A stretch of DNA of 64,000 bases from Muscardinus avellanarius. Taxonomy: Eukaryota; Chordata; Mammalia; Rodentia; Gliridae. The stretch is from positions 81,697,593 to 81,761,592 of the forward strand of contig OY726560.1 in the NCBI GenBank assembly GCA_963383645.1, in the 5' to 3' direction. Both the position numbers and the translations under genes were made by a program. Of this stretch, positions 44,251 through 57,425 are shown in pieces (within the stretch, counting starts at the first letter, position 1; every line of letters begins with the position of its first letter). The notes beneath the pieces were generated by a model that worked only from the letters and a program-made list of their open reading frames with translations, ran no database searches and was not told the origin of the DNA.

Positions 44251-44600
44251 AAATATATGATAGTTTCACCTAAAAAGTAGAAAAAATATTCTCTGGTAAG
44301 AAAGAAAGCAAAAAGAAATATTGAAATGTTATCTTTAAGTCATCAAATCTTGGTATCAGACAAATGAAACTGTTATGTGAGATTATAATTTTTAATTTTA
44401 GATAAATTGCCATAATACTAGATGTCAACTACTAAGCCAAGCATGGGAGGGAGGGATGGGGAGAGAATGGGGTGGGGATTGGGTGGGGGCTGACTGGGAA
44501 AAGTGTACATGTATGTCTACAAAAGTATGTATCCAACTATGATGTATGAATACAGTGCATCAATAAAAAAAAAAGTAATAAAAAAAAAGAGCAGAAAGTG

Positions 44601-45735
44601 CTTTTTGCGTCATGTTCAAAGAAGAGTAACAGGGTTGTGGAGATTTTAGGAATTAATTTCCTTCAAACTTTCTGTGTCCTATGCTCTTGTGGTTCCTTAT
44701 ATCTCACTTTGAAAACCAGTGTCCTGAACTCTTTTCTTCTCACAACTTCCAATAAGGAAAGTAGTTGAAAGATCTTCATCTTCTATCTCTGCTACTGCAA
44801 GGACCTAACCTTCCTCCAGTATTCCTTTCATTACCCCCCTTTTTGGAGGCTGCATCCTTATTGTTTGTAAGGTTAATTTATTCCTTTTCATAATACTATT
44901 TTTTTCTCATTTAAATTGCATTCTCTCTCCCTCAGCCATCTTTAATTCTTTTTCTTTCCAGATGCTTTACCTTCTGTCAGTAAATGTGCTCATTCGTTCC
45001 TGTTTGTGTGTTTTTAAGTCATGTTTAATTTTTAGCTATCCTTCATTTGATCTAGCCAGCTTTTCAAGGTTCAAGATATATGTTATTTAATTTCCTCTGC
45101 AGCTATATTGCTAGAGTTATGTACTTGATTCCAAGTGTTTAAGTTTTCTAAATATTTTCTCTTTTCCCTTCCCCTCTTCCTTCATGATCAACACTCCATT
45201 TCTTCCTGCAGTTTTTTCCACATTTGTTCTAACTGTGCAGATTTACACTAGCCAGATTTTCTACTCTCAGGTGCCAACTAGTGAGCTTCGATTCCCTGTT
45301 CCTTCCAGGTGATGCGCTCCCATGCACCTGGCCGTCTCCTTCTACAGGCTGATTGAGCCTCTGCTTGTTGTTGGGTCTCTCCTCCCACTGGGGTTTTCTA
45401 ACTTGCTCTGAAAGTCTGTCTCCTGTCCAGAAGTTGTCTATTTCAGTCCAGGCTTTATCTCTTGAGTTTTCATCTCTAGAATTTTTTTTTTCTTAATGGC
45501 CTCATCCTTATATCTAAAAGTAGATAAGCAAGGAAGCCCAAACTTTAACCGTGCTTTGGTTACTCCCGGAGTGATACATAAGGTCTGTACTCCCCAACCA
45601 CCCAGCCCACATGCAGCTTCAGGCAGAAGAAAAGAAAAACTCCTGGTGTTTTTCTCAGAATTTCTTCTTTCTGCAGCCCTTGCTGAAAGAGCCCAAGCTC
45701 AAGCCCCAGCCCTCATCCCCAACCATTATGAAAAC
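44601..45735. other. Unassigned T-rich sequence
   Basis: T/C-rich and possibly the 3' continuation of the antisense ancient L1 that follows, but I find no motif that proves it. Confidence 0.3.
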
Positions 45736-45739
45736 TTCT

Positions 45740-46800
45740 TCATTCATTTTCATTGTCATATCCAATCTGTAACTTGTCTTTTTACCCTCTTAACAAAACT
45801 TTCTGCAGAACAATTTTATATTTGGATGTTATGTAATTTATAGGTTTTCTTTTTATGGTTGTGTCATTGGTGTCAGGATAAGAACTCTTCCTCTAGCTGC
45901 CAATCCCCAAGACTTTCTCTTAGTATTTTACCTAAAAGTTTTATCGTTTCATACTATTCATTTATGTCTATGACCCATTTTGGGGTGAAATTTTGTAAAA
46001 GTTGTCAGATTTAAATGGATTCTTTCCCCCTTCAGATTATAGCAGCTTACTGATGTAAACAGTGCCAATGCCTTTCATACTACTAAAACCTATCTTTTGT
46101 TCATTGAATTGCTTTTGTACTTTGTCAAAATTAGCCTGGGCTACCTGTGTATTCCCATTTCAGATTTCTATTCTGTCCCACTGAGCTGTGAGTATATCCT
46201 TCCTCAGCAGGACACACTGTAGGTGACTGCAGTCATATAGGAAGTCCGGAAATTGGGGAGACTGAGTACCTTCACTATTTTCTTCCTTCTTATTATTGAG
46301 TTTATTTTTATCTTTTACGGTTTTTGTTGTTTTCAGATGAGAGGCTTTTCTACTTCTCTGCATGAAGTGGATGCATTAGTCCTGTAAATGTTCCCCCTAG
46401 CACTGCTATGACTGTGTCCTATACATTTTTACATACTGTCTTTTCATTTTTATTTAGTTCAGTGTATTTTAAAAAATTTCCCGGAGGCTTTGTCTTTGAC
46501 ACAGGTATACTTTTGAAGCATGTGGTCTGGTTTTCAAGTGTTTCCACCCAGATTTGCTGATCATTCATGTGTCTGGGGATCAACTTGGCTTTTAAGTCCC
46601 ATAGATTTGGCTGGATCTATTTTACAGCCCCATTTCCCATTAATGCTTGCACCAGAAGCCCTCTTTCTAGTTAAATTGAATCTTCCAATCCACTCTCTGA
46701 ATATGACCTTGGACATGCCTTGGCTTTTCATTTTCACTTACGTTTGGAATATTTTGATCAAATTTTCTGTTCATTTCCTAAAAAGCAATTGCAAGTCATT
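45740..46800 (-). mobile_element. Ancient L1 remnant, antisense
   Basis: 'GTTATGTAATTTATAGGTTT', 'TTTTACCTAAAAGTTTTATC', 'GCTTTTGTACTTTGTCAAAA', 'TTCTATTCTGTCCCACTGAG' are in the order expected for antisense L1 ORF2. 'GAAGCATGTGGTCTGGTTTT' further on also suits an ancient antisense L1. Heavily diverged, with no coding capacity. Confidence 0.6.
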
Positions 46801-48704
46801 TTAAGGCTATTCTATAAGAAATTCATATGTTTTCTAAGTTTAGAACATGTTTTTAGTTGGGATTATAAAAATAGAATAAAAAGTGATGATTCTGGGGGAT
46901 AGACAAGTCCTAAAATTATGATCAAAGTATATTTCAGACCTTAGGCTACTGATCACATAACAATTTGTTCCCACATTCTATGAAACACTGTGTTGTGAGT
47001 GTTTAGCTCCGCATGAATGAACAAGTCAACAGCCAATATGCACTTGTACTTATTTGCTCTGAGACCTTGAGAACATTTCTCCTTTTCTGAGTTTCTTTTG
47101 AAAAGAACTAATAATGATTCATTTGAGAAATGCCCGGGGGGAAGATCTCTTATCTTCAAATTAAAAAAATATATGTAATTAATAACATCATGGCATGATT
47201 TTTTCACTGAATGATTATAATCTTCAATCTGAGAGAACAAATACATCTAATTGAGGCCTTCTAGATAACAAAGAATAAAAATTTATTTTTGAAACTCTAA
47301 ATATAATCAATAAAAATTATAAGGTTGTAGATGCAATGCAAATAATTCTCTTTATTATCACTCTTTGAATTTATACTGCACTCCTTCCTAAGTTCAATAG
47401 GTTTAATGAAATGAATTTTTTATAAAACCCAACATATAATCATCTAGTAAAATATACTCATTAGTAAATGAATCACATAATAATACTTTTTTATGCAGGT
47501 TTGTACATGTGTCTATAATTTGTATCTAGTGTGAAATTTCACAAGTTAAAACATTTTTTTCTGCTTTGAGTGACATTATGACTTTTGATAGGATCATTTT
47601 AGAATCCTTATCTCTTTCTATGTATTGTTTACTATAAATTTTATGTTTATTTAGCTTAATATATTTAAAAATGTTTCTTAAGACTTTCTTTTTAACCCAT
47701 GTATTATTTTAACACCTGATATTATTATCAGAATATCCACAAATATTTCCTAAATCTACATTTTTTAAATCATTCCAGGTAATGTGTTCATGAACACTTA
47801 TCTATTTGACACAAAACAATTTGTAATCTTGAGCATGGAATTCCTCTGTACTTAGCATAATTTAGTTCCCCTGCCCATATCCCTGGGCCATCAGAGATAG
47901 TATAGCTATTACTGTACTTGGTATTGTTTCCTGCATCTGGGTGCTATTTTGCACTCATTTTGTATCAGTGGATGGGGATGGAGGCCACCACTTAACCCTT
48001 TATTTTATCAGAGTTATTACTCTACCCTTACCTTTTGCTTTGGCATCTCTGTTGTTTAATATCAATGATTCATACTCTATTATTTCGCATATTGTCCTAA
48101 TTGTATGATTTTTGTGTATATTTTGTCTTTGCAGCCAGACTTTAAATTCCTCACAGAAAGAGAAATTAACTTGTTTATTTTATATTCTGGACCATTGCCT
48201 TGTTCAGAACTCTGAGGCCAGCAGGTGTTCATTAAATGCATTTCAGCAGCCTGGATTTCTATACACATTACTTAGTTTTAGAAGCACACACATGCACTGG
48301 GAATACTACTGTAATACAGCGACTAGACAACCATGAGTAGATGACCCAGCAAGATACATGAATACAGCCTTGGTTGTGTGGCTCACTTGGCATGTCATGT
48401 GGGGAGAAGGGATTATTTTGGTATACTTTATTAGCATTCAATAGGGATTAGTGATTAATTAAAAGTGTTAGTGATCTTTAGTTCTTGAGAGCCAGGGGAG
48501 AGGTTAAAGCATCTCCTCTAATTATCACTTTATTGCCCCCCCCAATTTTTGCCTTTATTTACAAATTTACCATTTTAATATATCTTTGTTTCAAGAACAT
48601 CTTAGAATCATTGAAGACATTTCACTTAAGCCAAGTAAAACTCAAGACACTTTAGTTTCTTTTACCATAAACAACTTTGTGCTTTTTCATTTCTTTTTAA
48701 GGCA
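46801..48704. other. Unassigned AT-rich sequence
   Basis: No supported gene. 48130-48245 has faint L2-like text ('AGGTGTTCATTAAATGCATT'). Confidence 0.3.
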
Positions 48705-48709
48705 ATAGC

Positions 48710-48950
48710 ATGTGTGTGTGTGTGTGTGTGTGTGTGTCTCCGTGTGTGTGTGTGTGTGTGTGTCTCCGTGTGTGTGTGTGTCTCCGTGTGTGTGTGTCTC
48801 TGTGTGTGTGTGTCTCTGTGTGTGTGTGTCTCCATGTGTGTGTGTGTGTGTCTCCGTGTGTGTGTCTCCGTGTGTGTGTGTCTCCATGTGTGTGTGTGTG
48901 TGTGTCTCCGTGTGTGTGTGTGTGTGTGTCTCCATGTGTGTGTGTGTGTA
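48710..48950 (+). repeat. (TG)n with phased TCTCCG/TCTCTG/TCTCCA interruptions
   Basis: Blocks of 4-10 TG units are separated by TCTC(C/T)(G/A) punctuations, about a dozen times. Open in all three forward frames and in reverse purely because of composition: Val/Cys-rich and Thr/His-rich translations. Confidence 0.95.
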
Positions 48951-49970
48951 CAAGTATGGAGGCATTTGGAAAGGCTACCAGATTTTCAGATCTATTGAGG
49001 AGGGACCATACTGCACTAAGTCATGCCAATTAGTTCATAGAAATGATCCAACTATGAAAACTGAGATCTGGCCCAAGACAGAAGGTTTCCTATCCCTGTG
49101 GAAACTGTCCACCATTAATCAGCAAGTAAGTAGACGTGCCTGTGCTGGGAGGGCTTAATTTAAGGGTTTAAATGGAATTTTACCAAAAGGAAACACTGGA
49201 AGCCACCGTGAGATGCATTTCAGTACTCTTGTGTAGAGAAATTCTCTATGTGAAGCATGGAACTCAGGCAAGGAGAGACTTTGGCTCCTTTCTGAAAACA
49301 GGAACTGCATATTCGACAGTGTCTGCCTTTTTATTTAACTGCCAAAAAAATTAGAGCTAAATTTAAATCTCAGCCATGCCAATTATGTAGAGATTGAAAC
49401 AGCTGAGCATCTATGTTCCTTTACCATCTAGCCTTTTTCAGATGCTGTCTGCCTAAAATCCTTGATAGAAAAAAGGTGGAATGAATACCTTGGTGCAACA
49501 CAGAAGATAGGTCATTGCTTGTGACTCAGGAGGGGTAGAGATTTCAGACAAGTCACAGAACCTGAATTTTCACCTTTGAAACAATGATAGTAACTAATGC
49601 CTTCCCACCTTCTCCACAGAGGCAGTGTGAGGCTGGACTCAGGCCAGGTCAAGTGCAAGAGAATATACAAACGGTAAATTTGTGAAGCATAAGCTATATT
49701 CCTCCGAGGATTCTGAGATGTTAGTAGGGAGTGTGGGACAGGCCAAGTAAGACTGTGGAGGATAGAGAAGAATCTTAGGAAGGGTGCCATGCTAGGTGAA
49801 GAGAGGATGGCTGTGAACTGGTTGTCTAGGAAACAGGTGTGGGATGGACACAGCAGACAGAGTGATGCTATTTAGCGTATGCCAACTCCCTGCATACCTA
49901 TGCAGGGGCTCTGGGAAGAGAAAGAAATATTAGCAGTTTGTAAAGCAACTCTGCTGTCAACAGGTAAGAA
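48951..49970. other. Unassigned sequence
   Basis: Nothing recognised. The 148-codon frame starting in the TG repeat runs on to 49158 by chance. Confidence 0.35.
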
Positions 49971-49973
49971 TGC

Positions 49974-50155
49974 AATATTGGGAGTTAAACACAGAGCCAT
50001 TCTACCTCTAGCCATTTTTGTTTGTTTGTTTTTTATTTTGAAACAGGGCTTTGCTAAGCTGTGGAAGTTCTCACTGCGTTGCTATGGCTGGCCTCAAACC
50101 TGCAATCTTCCTGTCTCAGCCTCCCAAGTATTAATATTACAGGAGTGTGCTGGCC
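49974..50155 (-). repeat. SINE, B1-dID subfamily B, diverged
   Basis: 'GAGTTAAACACAGAGCCATT', 'TTTTGAAACAGGGCTTTGCT', 'CTGTCTCAGCCTCCCAAGTA' in reverse orientation. Confidence 0.85.
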
Positions 50156-51240
50156 GGAATGAAGACCTAACCGTCAAGTCCAATCATCTGACCGAATTCT
50201 CTGGGTCCTATTTATTCATGTTCCTCTCTGGCCTTGCAGGACATTCTCTGGATCATTTCTTCTCTTACCAATTTCTGGCTCCTTTACTGCAACCCACACT
50301 CTGACACTGGGGAGATCTGCAATCAGCCCTTACACCCGCTCCCTTTTTGTTCTACATTTTATTATTTGATTCCATGCATTGTTTGATAAGTTGCAAATAC
50401 TAATGATAGAATAACAATGCATATTAATAATTCATTTTTAAAATAGGATATATTCACAGCTCTCTGGCTGAAATTGCATTTTGAGTCAGAAAAAAGGAAT
50501 TAGAGTGTGGAGAATTACAACGAAGTCTAGACACATGCCTCAGTCTTTACAGACACAATAGGTTATATAGTTTGAGCAAGAAAAACTGACCAACCAACCA
50601 ATCAGCCAAAAAACCCCCACACAAACAAGAACTACCTAGCCCACCCACTCTTGGCTAATCTGCCACCCAAATCTCAGCAATGCTAGAGACAAATATCTGT
50701 CCAAGATTTTTATTTTGATTTCTAGGCTAACATTTCCAATGGCCTCATGAAACTTGACTGTCCCTCCAGAATTCAAACTGAAGTTCATTATCTTTTCTCA
50801 CTGGGGAAGTTTCTTGTTTTCTGCTCACCAGTCCACTGTGGCTACCTCAACTGTGGGCCTGAATGCTCAGTTACTAAATTGTTACTAAATTGGCTCCTGG
50901 TGATTGAATTAGATAGCACAACTCTATCCTTTTCCAGACTGTCTCATAACAAAAATCTATTCAAATTTAATTTTTTAAAAGGTCCTGGTGTTTTACAGAC
51001 TAAAGATGAATTATAGCATGATCCATGCTCAGCTGTGAGATTAGGTGGACCTGAGTTCAAGTGTTGGCTCTAACACTTAATAGCTATGCTGTTTCAGGCA
51101 AAGGAGTTAATTTTTTATTCTGTTTGTCAATGTGAATCATTTATTAAAATGATTGTAGAAAGTGATGAATAAATAGGACCCATTAGTTATAATGAGAAGC
51201 TGATAATTAATAGTAATTATTTTTTAAAACATATTAAATG
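50156..51240. other. Unassigned sequence
   Basis: Nothing recognised. Confidence 0.35.
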
Positions 51241-51242
51241 CA

Positions 51243-51480
51243 TAGCTGGGCATGGTGGTGCAGACTTGTAATCCCAGCATTTGGGAGGCCGAGACAGGAG
51301 GATTGTGGTTTATGAACAGCCTCAGCTACTACTTAGTGAGGCCCTTTGCAACTCAGTGAGACCCTGTTTCAAAATAAAGAATACAAAATAGGGGCTAGAG
51401 GTATAGCTCGGAGGTAGAATGCCCCTGGGTTCCATTCCCAGTACTGCAAAAAACCCAAAAAAGCCCCTTAAAAAAAAAAA
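51243..51480 (+). repeat. SINE, B1-dID subfamily B
   Basis: Complete: 'AGCTGGGCATGGTGGTGCAG', 'CTCAGTGAGACCCTGTTTCA', 'GGGGCTAGAGGTATAGCTCG', 'TGGGTTCCATTCCCAGTACT', A-rich tail. Confidence 0.92.
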
Positions 51481-51789
51481 CAACACATTGGATATATGTA
51501 AGTCCCTTTATGATAAGTAACCTACCTTTATTTCTAACTTTAATTTTGGTATGTTTTGTCTTGTACATTAATTTCCAAATTGTTCTCATTGTTTGCTTTT
51601 TCCCAAAATACTTTTATCTCTTTAATGTTTTTGTGCCTTTAGTTATGTTGATACCTTGCTGGCTCACCCTGATCAGTATCACTAATTTTTATAGGAAACT
51701 CAAGAGATGAATTAATCTACAGAATCCCTAACTTCTCCTGTTTTATCAGGTAGGGCTAACTACTTTCTTCTTTTTATTTACAATGCACC

Positions 51790-51945
51790 ATTTTTATTAG
51801 CATGTCTGTCACCTTTTCTTGTATTTATTTTTGTACTAGACTGTGCTCCTGGAGAGTAGGGATATTTCTCTTTTTGGTATTCTAAGGATCCAGTACATCA
51901 CACATTGCTGACAATAAAACTCTGTTAGTTGGATGAATTGTTGAC
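51790..51945 (+). repeat. L2-like ancient LINE 3' end
   Basis: 'CTAGACTGTGCTCCTGGAGA', 'GTAGGGATATTTCTCTTTTT', 'GGATCCAGTACATCACACAT', 'TTGGATGAATTG' follow the L2 3'-end order. Confidence 0.55.
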
Positions 51946-52355
51946 CAGGTCCTATTAAAAGGTATATTTGGATTGTTCCCCAAGCTATAAAAAAAAGCAT
52001 TCAAATGTCTGGTCTAAGATTTCTCTTGATTCCATCTGCCTTTAGGTGAGAAATTGGGGTAGAGGCTCCCAACAACCTGTCCATCTTTCACACATTTGAT
52101 TCTCATTGTCTTTAGCACAGACATTTTACTTTTTAAAGTACTGGTGCATTTCCAGTCAGCCCTCTGCAATCCTAGGTTCCCCGTTTATGAATTCAACCAA
52201 TGGCAGAAAGAAAATATTCAGAAAGAGCTGCATTTATAATTAATATGTAGAGTTTTTCTGCCAAATTTTCTAACCATTATAGTACAACAATGATTTGTAC
52301 AGCATTTAAATTGAATTGGTATTATAAGTAATCTAGAGATGATTTAAGGTCTGTG

Positions 52356-52541
52356 GGAATATGGAGCATTCTACAGCTCCGAGCTACACTCCCGGCCCTG
52401 ATTTTTATTCTTCATCTTGAAACAGGGTCTCACTAAGTTATGAAGGGCCTCACTAAGAAGTGGAGGCTGGCCAAGAACCCAGATCCCCCGTCTCAGCCTC
52501 TCAAGTACTGGGATTAAAACGTGCACCACCACACCCGGCTA
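52356..52541 (-). repeat. SINE, B1-dID subfamily B, diverged
   Basis: 'GAGCTACACTCCCGGCCCTG', 'TCTTGAAACAGGGTCTCACT', 'GTGCACCACCACACCCGGCT' in reverse orientation. Confidence 0.85.
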
Positions 52542-52555
52542 GACTGTATTACTTT

Positions 52556-52615
52556 GAATCTCACTATGATGTATTATTACAATGAACCAATAAAGCTTAA
52601 AAATAATTTAAAAAC
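52556..52615 (+). mobile_element. Very short L1 3' end (type II)
   Basis: 'AATCTCACTATGATGTATTA', 'TTACAATGAACCAATAAAGC' and an A-rich tail match the last bases of the type II 3'UTR. A minimal 5'-truncated insertion. Confidence 0.6.
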
Positions 52616-54040
52616 AAACCTAAAATTAAGGAATTGGGAAAACAAAACAACAAAAAAGACAAAACCAGAGTGTGTTCAGGAAATAGCCAGTGTCTAGGTG
52701 GCTAAGACCCTGGCACACTAAGGAGAGACCAACAGAATTTGGGAAATTGAGGTTGGGCATGAAGGGCTTCTTCACCAGTCTCTGCATTTTGTTTCTAATT
52801 CAACTGAAAATAGAGAACCATAGAAATTTTAACTGGGCTATAGTTTTTTGTTCATCTTATCAGGAAAAATAAAAAAGATAAGGAATTTTCAACATCAAGT
52901 CTTGAAGAGACATCCTGGGAGCCTGAATTAATGCACGAGGAAGAATTGTAAGGCTAAGGAGATAGATATGGCAGTGAACAAATTTCCTGGCTTGATATAT
53001 TGATTAAATATGGGGTGAGAGATGAAGAATCATTCATGCCTGTACATAGAGGAGAGTGGTAGGAATTCAAGGGATATGGGAACCAAGAGATTCCAGAGAG
53101 GAGGCAGGATTTAAGTTTTGGAAATTTGATTTGGGGATGCAAATGGATTGCAAGAATGTATAGTAGGAATCTGAAAATTAAAAGGGCATGGCTGAGAAGG
53201 TGAGATTTCATACTGGGAGTTCAAAAGGAGCAAAGAAAACATGTAAGCAGAAAACCTTGAGTCAAATGCCAAACTGAATTAGAGTGTGACATGTGAGGAG
53301 GACTACAGAGTCAGCTACTTGACTTTCTCGTTTTATAGAGGGGGCCATATGAGGCCTGAGACCTCAAGGAAGATGTAAAACAAATTACTTACATCTCTTT
53401 ACTATCATGGATTCACCTACAAATGAAGGAGGAATTTGAGCTTGCTTTTTAAAAGATAAATCATAAAGCAATTTTGCTTCTCAATATATTTCATCATTAT
53501 TTTGTAATTCTGCAGGGAGAGTGATCTTGACTTAAAGGCATTACTGTCTTGGTAATAAAAAGTATTTTTAAATGACATGTTTGAGATCCCAAATTAAAAA
53601 AGAATACTAAATAGGACATGGAAGTAGTACTTAGAGATGGGGATAAAACTCAAATCCCAAACTAAATGCTTTAGAAAATTAAATGACTCCATCCTTCTGT
53701 TGGTTTTTAAATACAAAGAGCTGTACTTTGACAGCCCAAAGTCAAGAAACAGACAGGAAATTGGAGCTAACATCTGGGGTTCCTGGGATGTAAATAAAAT
53801 GTTGTGATATATTTTCCTCAACCAAGGGAAGCCTTCATCTCTCTGGTTGGGTACTTTAGGTTAAGGATTGGTTTCCATTAGCAATTAGACCAATGAGTGC
53901 TGCATATTCTGAAATATATGTGTATACTATTTCCTACTGCATTGTCTCTGATCATCTTCTGAGCCAGAAACTAGAAAACTCACTTGATTTCTTTACTTTT
54001 CAGAGAGAAAAGAACTTAGAAAAACATGCCAAAGAATAAG
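52616..54040. other. Unassigned sequence
   Basis: No supported gene. The stretch 52900-53230 is purine-rich with many GGA/AAG runs. Confidence 0.35.
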
Positions 54041-54042
54041 AA

Positions 54043-54050
54043 ACAACAAC

Positions 54051-54090
<40 letters not shown>

Positions 54091-54091
54091 A
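54043..54091 (+). repeat. (CAA)n microsatellite
   Basis: About 15 CAA/ACA units with one early interruption. Confidence 0.96.
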
Positions 54092-54720
54092 AAGAAAGAA
54101 TAATACTTAACAAGTTTGATTGTGAAAGCTAAAAAATTTTAAAAGGTTGTAAGGTACTGTAACAAAATTAAAAAGGACATATGTCAAGAGAAAACACTTG
54201 TCATCTGAACTATAAATAATTAATGTTTTCAAAACAGAAAATGATGTTATGAAGCAACTGGTAACAGAACTCCCCTTAGTGAAAAACAACCATGTACATG
54301 GACAGGTGATTTTCAAAAAGAAAAGAAAACTTACCAAAGACCACAGTAATCTATTAGTCTAAGAATTCAATACTTGTCTCACTGACACCGCCCTGCTCAA
54401 TGATCCCAAGTCAACAGCATCTGTCTGTGTTTGTCAAAGATTAAGCCCCAGGATAGCATCCAGAGCTGGAAAAAGCAACATTTTACTGGTGAGGGTAAAA
54501 ATGTCCTTCACAACAGTTGGTATTTTGAATCATCATTTTAACAAATGTGCAAATTGTTTGTGCTAGTCAGACTTCTACGATGGTCTTCAATTTTTCTACC
54601 CACTAGTATACACATCTGTGGGATTCCCTCCCCCTACCTTGAGCAAAGGTGAGGCTGTGAATGTGACAAGGGTAGTACTCCTGTGATCAGGTTGCAGCAG
54701 CTGGCAAAGGTGTGAATGCT
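54092..54720. other. Unassigned sequence
   Basis: Nothing recognised. Confidence 0.35.
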
Positions 54721-54920
54721 TTTTGTTTGGTTTGGTTTTGGTACTGGGGCAATCTACCTCCAAGCCACATCTCCAGCACTTTTTATTTTTTAATTTGAAA
54801 CAGAGTCTTGCTAAGTTGCTGAGCGTCTAGCTAACTTGCTGAGGCTTGCCTCAAACCTTTGATCCTCTTGTGTCAGCCTCACAAGTACTGGATTACAGGG
54901 ATGCACCAACATGTTTGACT
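54721..54920 (-). repeat. SINE, B1-dID subfamily B, diverged
   Basis: 'GGTACTGGGGCAATCTACCT', 'TTTGAAACAGAGTCTTGCTA', 'GGATGCACCAACATGTTTGA' in reverse orientation. Confidence 0.87.
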
Positions 54921-54934
54921 GAATTCATAATTTT

Positions 54935-56720
54935 TGAGCTAATTCATTTAAGTGGTGCAAACACCATCATAATTCAGTTTGAGAACATTCTAATAACCCC
55001 CAGATTTCTCTGTGCTCATTTCAATTCAATCTTTACTCCCATTTGCAGCCTCAGGCAGCTATTAATCTGTGTTCTGTTTTTATGGTTTTCTTTTTCTAGA
55101 ATTTTCACATAATTAGAATCATACAATATATAGTATAGTCAGCAATGTGTAGTATTTGTGTTCAGCTTCTCTTAGCTATATTTTGGAATTCATATTATTG
55201 TGTCTGTTGGTGATTATTTCTTCCTATTGATGATTAGTATTTAAACATATCAGTTTACTTCATTTTGTTATGCATTCACCAGTTGATACATATTTGATCC
55301 TCCCTGCCTGCCTGGTCCAGTGTTTCTAATTATGAATAATTCTGTTAGAAGCATTTTTGAACAAAACTTTGTGTACAAATATGCTATCATTTCTCTTTGG
55401 AAGATGCCTGTGTATGGCATTGCTGGGTCATATGTTAAGTATATATTTAGCTCCTTAAGAACCCATCAATTCGAGCGTGGTGGCGCACACTTGTAATCCC
55501 CACGCTTGGGAGGCAGAGACAGGAGGATCGTGCGGGTTCAAAGCCAGCCGTGCTGGCTTAAGAGACCCTGTTTCCAAATTAAGAAAAGTATAAAATAGGT
55601 CTGGGAGTGTAGTCCGGAGGTAGAAGGACTTCCAGGAACCCCAGTACCACCACCAAAAAAAACACAAAAAAACAAAAAAACAACCCATCGAACTGTCCTA
55701 GTTTATGTCCCCACCTGCATGAGATAAGAATTCTAGTTTCTTCCCATTCATGTCAACACCTGGTATTGCCAGTCTTTTTAATTTCAGCCATTACAGTGAA
55801 TATTGGTTTAATCTGAATTTGCCAGTTACTAAGGAGCTTATTATTGTGTTGTGTGTGTGTGATTTCCAGTCAAATCTTTCATTCATTTTCATTATATTGA
55901 CACATTGCTGAGTTGTGAGAGTTATCAATGTACTCCACATGCAAGTCTTTTATCACATGTATGTTTTTTATATATTTCATTTCAGTCTTTGGCTTCTATT
56001 TTTGTTTTTCTAAAACTGTCTTTTGAAGAGAAAAAGTTTTTAATTTTTGTGTAGCTTATTTCCATTTTGACTCTTCTTTGGATCAGATTTCTGGTGTTCT
56101 GTTGAATAAATTTTTGCCAAAATCACAGTTAGGAAGCTTTTTTCCTAATAGGGTTGTGTCCTATTTTGTGTAGTTTTTGTGCTTGATGTGAGAGAAGGGT
56201 ATAAATTTGTTTCTTTTCCTCATAAATATTCAATTTTTGTAGCAATTGTTGAAATGACTCTTCCATTAAATTGTTTGACCTCTTTGGCAAAATTCAATTG
56301 ACTAGAAATGTAAGAGTTTTTTTATGGAGTCTATATTCTGTTCATCTCTTTTGCTTATTCTAATATTATACTCTCTTGGTTAAAGTAACTTTGTGGTTAG
56401 TTTTGGGATCAGTCAATATACATTCACCAAATTAGTATTTTTTTATTCAAAATCATTATGGCTATTCTAAATCTTTTGCTTTTCCATATAAATGTTTAGG
56501 ATAAACTTGGCAATGTTTATGAGCAAAGACTGATAAAAGATCCATAAATATTAAACTGAAGCTATGGATCAATCTGGGGAGAACTGCCATATTAGCAATA
56601 ATATTTTCCAATTCATGATACATCTCTTTTCATTTAGATCTTTAAATTTATCATAGCAATGATTTGTAGTTCTGAGTGTATAGCTCAGTATCAGTTTAAA
56701 ACAGACTTAATTTCACTAAG
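54935..56720 (-). mobile_element. Ancient L1M 3' region, antisense, split by a SINE
   Basis: 'AATTCATTTAAGTGGTGCAA', 'TTTCACATAATTAGAATCAT', 'GCATTCACCAGTTGATACAT', 'GGCATTGCTGGGTCATATGT' and 'TCAACACCTGGTATTGCCAG' are hallmarks of the antisense L1M 3'UTR/ORF2 end. Beyond the SINE the text continues with 'ACTCTTCTTTGGATCAGATT' and later ORF2. No coding capacity. Confidence 0.7.
55470..55682 (+). repeat. SINE, B1-dID subfamily A
   Basis: 'GAGCGTGGTGGCGCACACTT', 'GCCAGCCGTGCTGGCTTAAG', 'GTGTAGTCCGGAGGTAGAAG', 'AGGAACCCCAGTACCACC', A-rich tail. Short duplicated flank AACCCATC. Confidence 0.93.
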
Positions 56721-57397
56721 ATATAGCAACTTTTCTACAATGTAGCTCATTTTCTTTTCTCATGATGAAGTTACTATTGTCATTCATGCATATATACATA
56801 TACCTACATATGTCTCATATATACATACATATAATTTTTTTTGAGGTGGAACGCAGAGGCTTTCTACCACTGGGGTATACTCCCAGACCTATTTTTATAT
56901 TTCACTTGGAAACAGGGTCTCACTAAGTTGCTGAGAGCCTCACTAGCTGAGGCTGGCTTTTTTTTTTTACCAATAAAATTATTTATTTTTTATTTTTTAT
57001 AAGTGGAACATATTGAAAGTGGTGTACATTTAGATTGTGCTTTGTGCCCTCTTCCCCCTCCATTTCCCTTCCCCCTCCCAATAGAGAGTGTCTAGGTTAA
57101 CCATGTTGTATTTATACTATTAAACATATTGAGATGTAGCTCCTCCATTGAACAACCTCAGCTTTCTTCCACTCCTATCTTTCCATTCAAGCTTTGCTGA
57201 GATTTTCCCTCCATCATTTGGAGTCCCTGTGGTATTACCACTACTCCCTAGCTTGGGCATATTAGAGAAAACATATGTCCCTTCTCTTTCTGTGCTTGAC
57301 TAATCTTACTTAACATAATGTTCTTCAATTCCTTCCATCTTCTTGCAAATGCATTATTTTATTCTTCTTTATAGCTGAATAGAATTCCATTGTGTGT

Positions 57398-57425
57398 CTT
57401 CCGGGAAGATGGCGACCAAGAAAAG
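57398..57425 (+). promoter_or_regulatory. ETS/YY1-like L1 5'-end promoter motif
   Basis: CTTCCGGGAAGATGGCGACC at the very 5' end. It begins two or three bases further in than copies 1 and 2. Function inferred from position. Confidence 0.55.

Larger units (their letters stand above)
41809..44585 (+). mobile_element. Half-L1 (HAL1-like) chimera, copy 2, with perfect TSD
   Basis: Same build as copy 1: ETS/YY1-like start (41811-41835), two-unit 5'UTR (units near 41949 and 42168), ORF1 42604-43488, antisense old-L1 block about 43521-44250, type II 3'UTR with G-rich tract (44445-44498), and A tail. Perfect 15-bp TSD AAAGAGCAGAAAGTG at 41794-41808 and 44586-44600. The perfect TSD indicates a young insertion. 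Confidence 0.93.

Noticed and set aside
48687..49158. Cys/Val-rich and Thr/His-rich frames of up to 148 codons
   Set aside because: Low-complexity translation of the TG/TCTCCG repeat in several frames at once.
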